A stretch of 64,000 nt of DNA, from positions 930,001 through 994,000 of the forward strand of contig JBBMOL010000203.1 of NCBI GenBank assembly GCA_037954665.1, read 5' to 3'. Both the position numbers and the translations under genes were made by a program. Below, piece after piece: positions 56,289 through 64,000 of the stretch (the stretch's first letter is position 1; every line of letters starts with the position of its first letter). This DNA is from Laguncularia racemosa (taxonomy: Eukaryota; Streptophyta; Magnoliopsida; Myrtales; Combretaceae). A model generated the notes under the pieces. It made no database searches and was not told where the DNA came from. It saw only the letters and a program-made list of their open reading frames with translations.

Positions 56289-56597
56289 ATGTCAAGTGAG
56301 TTGTATTTGTCTACTAACATATTGCATCGGGACATGACTTCCTTTAAAACCATTGATGAGGGACAAAGAGAAAACTTGTTCCATACTTCTTGTAGGGTAC
56401 AAGGAAACTTGTGCGTAATTATTATTGATGGTGGTAGTTGTACTAATGTTGTAGCTGCATCATTAGTATCGAAGTTGAAACTTGAAACTATCCTACATCC
56501 TAAACCCTATACATTACATTGGTTTAATGATAAGGATGGTCTTTGTGTGACCCAAAGGGCTAGGGTACCCTTCAGTATAGGGGACAAGTATGGTGAT
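56289..56597 (+). pseudogene. Protease of A5, left part, cut by F2
   Basis: Open from MSSELYLSTNILHRDMTSFK through 'ENLFHTSCRVQGNLCVIIID' and active site IDGGSCTNVV, to 'RVPFSIGDKYGD', where F2 is inserted. It resumes at 61872 ('GDELECDIL', one TSD copy shared) and is then cut again by A4. Confidence 0.85.
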
Positions 56598-57412
56598 TGA
56601 TACGAACCACGCCAACCCGTGACGAAACCCAATACCAATACATTCGGAAATTCGTTGCCTAAGACGCCCAAACACCAAAAGTGGAAACTGCGACCCGTTG
56701 TCTATAAGCTAGACAAGAACCTTGGTATAAAAATGAAGACGCCACAATCGGAATGAAAGACCGATTGATAAGTCGGGATGAACACTACAGAAATTAATCC
56801 GATAAGTTCGATTTAGTTCTTGAAGAACCAAGAGAGGTGCCTCTCAAAAGTGTTTAATGTTCAAAGATGTAAATTCTTAGTTGTTTTAAACCCTAGGAGC
56901 TTTTACACTAGGGTTACAATTCGTGAAAAACAAGTCCAAAACGACGTAGCTTAGATAAGTTGCATAAAAACACGAAAACAGAACAAGCTGGCCGGCAGGG
57001 GATACATGGCCATGTACTTTTCTGTGCACATTCCGGTCACATACACGACCGTGTACTTCTGGTCGTGTATCTTTCTATGGATTTGCTTGTCTCCATACAC
57101 GGCCGTGCCTTTTAGCCGTGTATGATTCTGTGCAATCTTGGAATTCCTACATGGCCGTACCTTGAACATACATGCTCTCTTCAACCCGTGTCCGGTGTGA
57201 CTTGTATAAAAGCAAGGGTCTTCCCATGGTTGTTCCAATCCGTTCCAACTTCATGATTGCTCCAATCCTTTCCAGCTTCATGGACAACCTTTATTAACCC
57301 ATTAAGTGCTTCCTTGAATCGTTTCGCTTGATTTCTTGTGGTCGGTCCAGGCGGCACTTCAAGAGGATCCACATTTCTTCTTCTGGCTTGGCTCTCATCA
57401 TGGATCTCATCA
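56598..57412 (-). repeat. 3' LTR of F2
   Basis: 815 bp, minus strand TGATGAGATCC to GGTTCGTATCA. Palindromic repeats near 57040-57125. The first about 230 bases encode the pol tail, ending at 57181. Polypurine tract 57413-57433. Confidence 0.93.
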
Positions 57413-58668
57413 TTCCCCTCCTCTTGAAAAGGATTTGTCCTCAAATCATTGCCTGCATCAAATGGACTCAGATCAGTAACATAAAATGTGACACTTACTG
57501 GATACTCACCTGGTAAATTTTTCTTGTAGGCATTATCATTGATTTTCTCAAGCATCGGAAATGGACCGTCTCCCCTAGGGTTCAACTTAGATCTCCTCTG
57601 CAATGGAAAACTCTCCTTGCGAAAATGCACCCAAACCTAATCTCCAGGCTGAAAAATCTTGGGTCTCCTGTCCTTGTTCACCCTTGAAGCGACCCTGGCA
57701 TTTTGTTTTACAATCCTAATCTTTACCCGTGCACGTAGCTTTCTCACGAAATCTGCCTTAGAATCAACATCAAAACTCACAGACTTATTAAGTGGCAATG
57801 GCAATAAATAAATAGGAACTAATGGGTTAAAACCATACACAATCTCAAATGGTGAACAATGAGTAGTGCTATATAAAGCCCTGTTATATGCAAACTCCAC
57901 AAATGGTAGACAATCCTTCCAAGTCCTAATGTTCTTCTCTATGATTGCCCCTAACAATTGAATTAAAGTCCTGTTAACCACATCAATTTGTGGGTGACAG
58001 ATAGTTGAAAGCATTCATTTAGTTCCCAACTTTTCCCACAATACTCTCCAAAAATGACTCAAAAATTTCTCATGTCGATCACTAACAATGCTTCTAGGTA
58101 TACCATGCAGACGCACTACCTTTCTAAAGAACAAATCAACCATGTGTATAGCATCATCAGTTTTATGACAAGGAATGAAATGAACCGTTTTAAAAATCTT
58201 ATCCACAACCACAAAATTAGAATCTCGACCATGCCTAGGCCTAGATAATCCTAACACAAAATCTATGGAAATGTTTATCCATGGCTCACGAGGAATGACA
58301 CTATACTCATATAACCAATCTAAGAAGTCATCTAAATAAGGAATAGGATGACGATACTTTACCGTAAGGTTGTTGATGGCGTGGCAGTCAACACACATTC
58401 TCCATGTCCCATCCTTCTTAGGCACCAAAATCACAAGCACTGCACATGGACTCATACCTTCACTCACGTATCCCTTCTCCATTAACTCATCTACCTGCCT
58501 TTGGAGTTCCTTCGGAAAGACATTTTCAAAATCTTGCACAAGAGACACAACCACACTAGGCAAAGCATTAGATAATTTGTTAGTAGTCAAACATGTTTCT
58601 TTAAAAACCAGAAACAACATAGGTTGCCTCATCACTGATGCTCTCCTTACTACACTCGCTCTTGCCAC
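57181..58668 (-). pseudogene. F2 pol with RT joined to integrase
   Basis: One frame: 'SVVVSLVQDFENVFPKELQR' (about 35 residues missing at FPK/ELQ), then RT 'RMCVDCHAINNLTVKYRHPI', 'PYLDDFLD'. It passes straight into the integrase segment 'WLYEYSVIPREPWINISIDF' with no frame change (near 58320). The integrase core keeps 'SIDFVLGL' and 'SIVSDRHEKFLS'; the third region is shortened ('HPQIDVVNRTL': the 'GQTEV' stretch with the catalytic Glu is missing). C-terminus: 'PRGDGPFPMLEKINDNAYKK', 'VTDLSPFDAGNDL', then the tail in the LTR 'VPPGPTTRNQAKRFKEALNG'. Stops at about 58015 and 57637. Confidence 0.9.
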
Positions 58669-58677
58669 ACAACTCTC

Positions 58678-60540
58678 CTATTGCAAGGCTGCCCTCTCCT
58701 TTTCACTCACCACCAAAGTTGATCCCCCTTCAACTTGGCCTCTCACACTCTTTCCAGCCTTCCTCTCTTTTTCCTTTCCATCTTGACTTTTATATTCCTT
58801 TTCTTTCTCATTGTCTTTTTCTCTCTCACTCTCCCTCTGCTTTTCACTCACCTTATGTTTTGAAAAAGACTGTTGTAGCTGCAACTGGTCCTCATACACC
58901 TGCTTAGGTGTTAACGGTTTAAGATTAAAGCTTTTCCCCTGGTAAACAAGCGTATACTTGTTAGAAAAGCCATCATGAACAACCTTTCTATCAAATTGCC
59001 ATGGCCTCCCCAACAACACATGACATGCTTGCATTGGCACTACATCACATAACACCTCATCCTCATACCTACCAATGTGGAAACCAATCAATGCTTGCTT
59101 ACTCACCTTAGTCTCTCCACTATCATTCAACCACTACAATTTATACGGACTAGGGTGTCTAACAGTTTTGAGCCCCAACCTCTCAACAATAAAATTGCTC
59201 ACTACATTGGTGCAACTCCCTCCATCAATGATCAAGCTACAAATGTGATCTCCTAGATAACATCTAGTATGAAATATATTCTCTCTTTGCACCTCCTCTT
59301 CTTCCTTCACCTGCACATTCAACGCTCGCTTCACTACTGCCACTAGCCTTCCTATTGTAGGCTCCTCATCATCACTAGCATCCTCTAATGGAGGCATATA
59401 ATCTTCTTCACTATCCCCCTCAGTCTCATACTCTCCATCATCACACAAAATCATCACACGCCTATTTGGACATTGACTAGCAATATGGCCTCTACCTTGG
59501 CATTTAAAACATCTAATGTCACGATTTCTAGAAGAAGAAGAATCAGGGTTACCTTGGTTACCAGGAGTAGAACCCGCTTGCCTCAGCTCCACTTTTGGTT
59601 TGGTGGGTAAAGGCTTTTCTTCCTTCTTCCATTGATTAGTCTTCCAAGTGGATGAACCATTACCCTGTTGAAATCGTGCATTACTACTACCTCGCCTCTT
59701 GTGCTGGTTCTCAACCTTTATAGCCATGTGAACCATATCCTCCAATTCTACATAATGCTGCAATTCAACCACATTTTGGATTTCTCTATTCAACCCCGCA
59801 AGAAACCTAGCCATTGTAGCCTCTCTATCCTCCTCTACATTCGCCCTAATCATAATGACTTCCATCTCCTTGAAATACTCATCTACACTTCTGCTTCCCT
59901 ACCTCAGAGTTTGCAACTTGTTGTGCAATTCACGATAGTAATACGCAGGCACAAACTGCTTCTTCATCACTCTTTTCATCTCTTCCCAAGACTCAATAGG
60001 TGGCTCGCCACTGCTTCTCCTATTCAACATTAGTTGATCCTACAACACTATAGCATAATCCGAAAACTCAATGGCAGCAAGTTTTACCTTCTTTCTCCCA
60101 CTATAGTTGTGACAATCAAATACCATCTCTACCTTCTGCTCCCACTCTAAGTACGCCTCGGGATCATTCTTCCCATGGAAAGGAGGAATCTTCATCTTTA
60201 TGCTACTCAGTTGATCATCCTCTCTATTCCTATCTCCACTATCTTCCCAATCCCTAGTTCCTTTATTCCGACCACTATAACCTCTATAACTCCCGATAGA
60301 AGGCTCATCAAAGTCATCATCTGACATTTCATCTCCACCCCTCGGTACTCTCCTAGAACGACTCTCCCTCTTACACCCTTGGAATACGTTTGTAGATTGC
60401 TTTAGTCTTTGCTCTACCATCTCATGAATTTGTTCCATTCCCTCTTGGAACATCCTCTTCATCTCACCCCTCAACGCCTCAATGATTAACCTAGCGTCAA
60501 ACCTTCCCCTCTCACCTTCAGGAGAATATTGTCTCGACAT
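58678..60540 (-). pseudogene. F2 gag and protease
   Basis: ATG at 60540: MSRQYSPEGERGRFDARLII. Capsid 'PPFHGKNDPEAYLEWEQKVE', 'KLAAIEFSDYAIV', 'EEDREATMARFLAGLNREIQ'. Intact zinc knuckle CFKCQGRGHIASQC. Acidic linker. Protease 'LIIDGGSCTNVVSNFIVERL', 'HVLLGRPWQFDRKVVHDGF', then the Lys/Glu-rich linker. Four in-frame stops (about 60040, 59896, 59134, 58678). At two of them F1 has CAG, and at another the family has Trp. No frameshift, so gag-protease is better kept than in F1. Confidence 0.93.
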
Positions 60541-61051
60541 TGTCCCTGCAGAAAAGATTAGTACTAATACAAATATATATAAAATTAAGCCTCACGATAC
60601 ACTCCCTTACGTGTTTCGCTCAAATGATGATATCACACAGTCACTCGTGTATTCTCACAAACAATGATGATATCAACTCGCCAATTCCTCTTCTCAATTC
60701 TCTTGGAACTAACTCGAACTACACCAATTCCCTTCCGTAGAATTCAAAACAACTCTGAGGTTCGTAAATTTTCCTCTATTTTTTTTTTCTATCCGAATTT
60801 TTTTTTTGTCTCTATTTTTGCTTCGATCACGTTTCTCTTGTCTTTCTTTTCTTTTCTCTTCTTTTTTTTGTCATGAATTTTACTCTTTTTTTTTTTTTTA
60901 ACAATCGACTAGTAGATATACACTATCAAAAGACAATCAATACTATGAAATTGAATATGATAATTGATATGAACGATTGGAGTTAGGGTTTTTGATATTA
61001 CCTCCTCAACCGAACTTGATGTTTTGACAAACTTCAGCTCTGATACCAAAC
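60541..61051 (-). other. F2 leader and PBS
   Basis: Noncoding with T-runs. PBS at 61037-61048 is intact on the minus strand (TGGTATCAGAGC), three bases from the LTR. Confidence 0.85.
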
Positions 61052-61871
61052 TGATACGAAACCCAATACCAATACGATCGAAAATTCGTTGCCTAAGACG
61101 CCCAAACACCTAAAGTGGAAACCACGACCCGTTGTCTATAAGCGAGATAAGAACCTTGGTATAAAAATGAAGACGCCACAATCGGGATGAAAGACCGATT
61201 GATAAGTCGGGATGAACGCCACAGAAATTAATCCGATAAGTTCGATTTAGTTCTTGAAGAACCAAGAGAGGTGCCTCTCAAAAGTGTTTAATGTTCAAAG
61301 ATGTAAATTCTTAGTTGTTTTAAACCCTAGGAGCTTTTATACTAGGGTTACAATTCGTGAAAAACAAGTCCAAAAGGACGTAGCTTAGATAAGTTGCGTA
61401 AAAACACGAAAACAGAATAAGCTGGCCGGCAGGGGATACACGGCCGTGTACACGACCATGTACTTTGGCCGTGTACTTTTCTGTGCACATTCCGGTCACA
61501 TACACGACCGTGTACTTCTAGTCGTGTATCTTTCTGTAGATTTGCTTGTCTCCATACACGACCGTGCCTTTTAGCCGTGTATGATTCTATGCAATCATGG
61601 AATTCCTACACGGCCGTGCCTTGAACATACACGCCCTCTTCAACCCGTGTCTGGTGTGACTTGTATAAAAGCAAGGGTCTTCCTACAGTTGTTCCAATCC
61701 GTTCTAACTTCATGATTGCTCCAATCCTTTTCGGCTTCATGGACAACCTTTATCAACCCATTAAGTGCTTCCTTGAATCGTTTCGCTTGATTTCTTGTGA
61801 TCAGTCCAAGTGGCACTTCAAGAGGATCCACATTTCTTCTTCCGGCTTGGCTCTCATCATGGATCTCATCA
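61052..61871 (-). repeat. 5' LTR of F2
   Basis: 820 bp. Palindromic cores TACACGGCCGTGTA (61437-61450), TACACGACCATGTA (61449-61462) and TACACGACCGTGTA (61501-61514). Minus-strand TATA-like AGTATAAAAGCTCC near 61330-61343. It carries its own copy of the pol tail ('VPLGLITRNQAKRFKEALNG'). Confidence 0.93.
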
Positions 61872-61897
61872 GTGATGAGCTTGAATGTGATATTCTT
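61872..61897 (+). pseudogene. Protease of A5, 26-bp continuation
   Basis: GTGATGAGCTTGAATGTGAT then ATTC: reads '(G)DELECDI', continuing 'GDKYGD' from 56597, until the A4 LTR begins. This short piece proves that A4 and F2 are two separate insertions 26 bp apart in the same gene. Confidence 0.82.
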
Positions 61898-62906
61898 TGC
61901 TGTGCTTAATCACACTTGAAAGCACATCCAAAAGACTTAAGAAAAACAATCTCAAGTCAAGACAAATTCGGATCCACAAAGGGCACTTTTCAAATGAACC
62001 CTAATGATAAAATGATGAAATCCAAACATCCAATGATATAATTAGAATACCCCAATAAAAATGCCTTCGAACAACACTCTAATTTCATGTAATTCATGCA
62101 AATAAACTTCAATATCAAAAGAAAACCGCAACAAAATAATCCCTTTTCAAATAGTGAAGAACACACTTCCAAGGGAAATCTTCAATGATGAACCGAATAT
62201 AAATGATAAATACTTCAAATAAGTACAAGGATTCGTGAACAATAAGATGTATATCTGACCAAGAAATATCTCAATTCAACCCTAGATATGACACACTAGA
62301 GAAGAAAAGAAATCACAAAAAAATGAAATTGATATAACTCATAATTTCATGATGTTGCACTCGCCACAATTTCAACTCTTGGGATTGAAATTGATAAGAG
62401 TTTGGAACCAAGGTATGAACCCTAATTCTCATGTGAATGGATGTGTATAATCTGCAAAATGATAAGCCACTAAAACCCTCTCTTAAGCAAGTATTTATAC
62501 TTGCTACACCTAGGGTTAAAAAGTGCTCAAAATTACAAGTTTGCCACTTTTAAGGTGGCTAGCCCTAAATGAAAATTACAAGGAAATAAAAGTGTCCCAA
62601 AACCAAAATACAACCAAAATAGTTCAATAAAAATTTACAAGATACAAAATAACATAACTCTTCATGATCCAATGCCTTAGAATAAAGAACAATCGCAGCG
62701 GGTCTTTGATTGTTATCCAGAAAAATGTTCTATGTCCAACTGAAGTTGTAGGACATTTTGGCATCCCATGGAGAAATATAATTGTACCTATAAGATTATT
62801 CTCAAATTTTATTAAAAATAAAGACATAAGGTAAAATATGAGCAATTTGGTTAATCATCCAAATTGGGTTCTGAAGAGGTTGACAGTGCCAGAAATTTTC
62901 CCATCA
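61898..62906 (-). repeat. 3' LTR of A4
   Basis: Minus strand TGATGGGAAAATTTC (62906) to GCACAGCA (61898; terminal region mutated), about 1009 bp. TATA inverted repeat at 62486-62505. It matches the A2 LTR closely from 61898 to about 62620, but its U3 end (62640-62906) is different sequence, so it is a U3 variant of family A. Confidence 0.88.
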
Positions 62907-63160
62907 TCTCCTCGGGCTTCTGAAAGATTTGCCCTCAAATCTAGAGGATCAGTTGTGGAATTGAACCCTAGGATCTCTGTTGTCCTGCTCTGCCGGCTAA
63001 CCATGGTAGTGGATGGATGCCTGACCTATTTCTGAAAACCCTGGACCTTAGATGGAGTCATCGGTAATAGGACTATGCGTATCTCGCCCATGCTGAACAT
63101 GTAGATATTTTCAAACCCATCATGTATCACCCATCGATCATATAACTAGGGCCGACCCAA
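62907..63160 (-). other. A4 tail
   Basis: Minus strand begins after protease ('LLPMTPSKVQGF') and ends with the purine tract GCCCGAGGAGA at 62907-62917. It retains 'LDLRANLSEA', matching A2's 'FDLPNLRTNVFEA'. The Cys-Gln-Pro repeats seen in A1 and A2 are absent. Confidence 0.6.
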
Positions 63161-63549
63161 CAGCAAATGGAATGCATGCATAGGAACTATATCACAAAGG
63201 ATCTCATCATGATAGTTCTACCCGACACTCACAGGAACCTTTGCCCTAAGGGTAACATGCATACTACCTCTATTATCCAACCAATGCAAATGATAATGAC
63301 TAGGATGTGGTATAGTAGACAGTTGTAATTTGTCTACCAGTGCAGCAGATATAACATTCGTGCAACTACCACTATCGATGATGAGTACACAAAGGTTACC
63401 TCTGATTCTGCAAGAGGTATGAAATATGTTCTCCCTCTGAATATCACTGATATCAGGAGATGTGGACAAAATCCTGCGTAACACATTAAGGGGTAGATAT
63501 TTCCCTCCAGTATGCTCCTCAGGCGCATTTGCATTTTGATCATCACAAT
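63161..63549 (-). pseudogene. Protease of A4
   Basis: 'NVLRRILSTSPDISDIQREN', 'IFHTSCRIRGNLCVLIIDSG' with active site IDSGSCTNVI, then 'HYHLHWLDNRGSMHVTLRAK', a stop near 63218, and 'MHAFHLLLGRP.LYDRWVIH'. Unlike A1, A3 and A5, it is preceded by gag in the same frame. Confidence 0.88.
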
Positions 63550-64000
63550 ATTTCTACAATGCTATTGGTAGATCTGTATGCTCAATCTGTTCATGGTCAT
63601 CCTCAGTATCCTCTCCAATGTCTTCCATAACAGTCATCACCCTCTTATTTGGACACTGTGCAGCCATATGCCCAAATCCCATGCATTTAAAACATTTTAT
63701 CTGGCGCGCTTTCCCACTAGTAGATTCGAGAACAGTTTGCCTCCTTTCTGGTGCCATGACCTCTTTACCCTTCATAGTAGGTAAGTTTTCTCTTATAATG
63801 GTTGGGGTAGATATGTCCACTGCCTTGACTCCATCACCTACCGCCTTTGTTCCCCCTGATCGACTGTCGGCTGAGATGGGTCTACTAACAGTGTTGGGCC
63901 TACTGCTTGGAGCCCTAAAGAAGTTGGACCTCCTTTGTCTCTCTACTTTTAAGTCCAACTGCATAGCCTCATCAAGTGTAGTATAGCACTGCAGCTCAAC
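63550..64000 (-). pseudogene. gag C-terminus of A4, runs off the window
   Basis: Open from the window edge to a stop at 63554: 'MQLDLKVERQRRSNFFRAPS', Ser/Arg-rich linker, zinc knuckle CFKCMGFGHMAAQC (C-x2-C-x4-H-x4-C, intact) with 'PNKRVMTVMEDIGEDTEDD'. The frame continues into the protease after one stop. The upstream gag lies beyond 64000. Confidence 0.88.

Larger units (their letters stand above)
56598..61871 (-). mobile_element. F2: CRM-like chromovirus with internal pol deletions, TSD GTGAT
   Basis: 5.27 kb, flanked by GTGAT at 56593-56597 and 61872-61876. LTRs 56598-57412 (3') and 61052-61871 (5'). Same family as F1, but pol lacks most of RT, all RNase H and the integrase zinc region. 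Gag-pol is a single frame from 60540 to 57181 with stops but no frameshift seen. It lies in the protease of A5. Confidence 0.95.
61898..64000 (-). mobile_element. A4: family-A element, left part
   Basis: 3' LTR, purine tract, tail, protease and gag C-terminus on the minus strand, running off the right edge. Protease is followed directly by the tail and the purine tract, with no RT, as in A1. Confidence 0.88.

Noticed and set aside
59668..60033. Long plus-strand frame of 121 codons
   Set aside because: Antisense to the F2 gag capsid region, which is clearly the real reading.
1..64000. A complete autonomous retrotransposon or an intact host gene
   Set aside because: Every gag, RT or integrase frame inspected has stops, frameshifts, lost catalytic residues or deletions. 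The best-kept frames are short (A1 protease, A2 gag start).

Overview
The window is AT-rich plant nuclear DNA (most likely an angiosperm with a large genome) made almost wholly of Ty3/Gypsy LTR retrotransposons inserted into one another. I see no host gene, rRNA, tRNA gene or CRISPR array. The plant assignment rests on the primer-binding sites (initiator-tRNA-Met type TGGTATCAGAGC, and tRNA-Asp type TGGCGCCGTTGCCGGGGA), on Athila, Tat and chromovirus (CRM-like) protein signatures, and on 5-bp target-site duplications (TSDs).

Labels used below: G, D, E and C are Athila-type elements. B is an Athila-type element with gag and protease only. Tat is a Tat-type pol. A0 to A5 are members of one family, 'A', with about 1 kb LTRs and a Met PBS. 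F1 and F2 are CRM-like chromoviruses.

Layout. 1-1184: 3' end of minus-strand element G. 1185-2604: LTR, PBS and gag start of A0, fused at about 2600 to a 5'-truncated plus-strand Athila (E, to about 7272). 7273-9547: plus-strand D-type LTR holding a solo A LTR. 9548-20449: minus-strand D (gag, PBS, LTR), with B (9968-16588, TSD GTGGT) in its gag and two solo A LTRs in its LTR. 20450-22079 and 46298-47101: the two halves of a Tat-type pol, split by the 24-kb minus-strand Athila C (22080-46296). C itself holds F1 (25541-32361, TSD AAGAA), A2 (33588-37704, TSD CTCCC) and two solo A LTRs (39692-40350 and 41480-42332). From 47102 to the end the elements nest inwards: A1 in the Tat pol, A3 in the A1 3' LTR, A5 in the A3 RT, then F2 (56598-61871, TSD GTGAT) and A4 (from 61898) in the A5 protease. 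The missing right halves should lie beyond 64000.

All coding regions are decayed. Stops often sit where the family has Gln or Trp, as expected from C-to-T decay of methylated DNA. None of the copies is autonomous. Family A is a set of partial elements: gag start only in A0 and A2, gag end plus protease in A4, protease without gag in A1, A3 and A5, and RT only in A3.

The most interesting signals are outside the proteins: a stem-loop just after the coding region and a conserved 3' noncoding block shared by different Athila families; an A LTR variant that has taken its own PBS inside itself; palindromic CACGRCCGTG arrays in the LTRs of unrelated families; and a gag-less A lineage with a shared new start codon.
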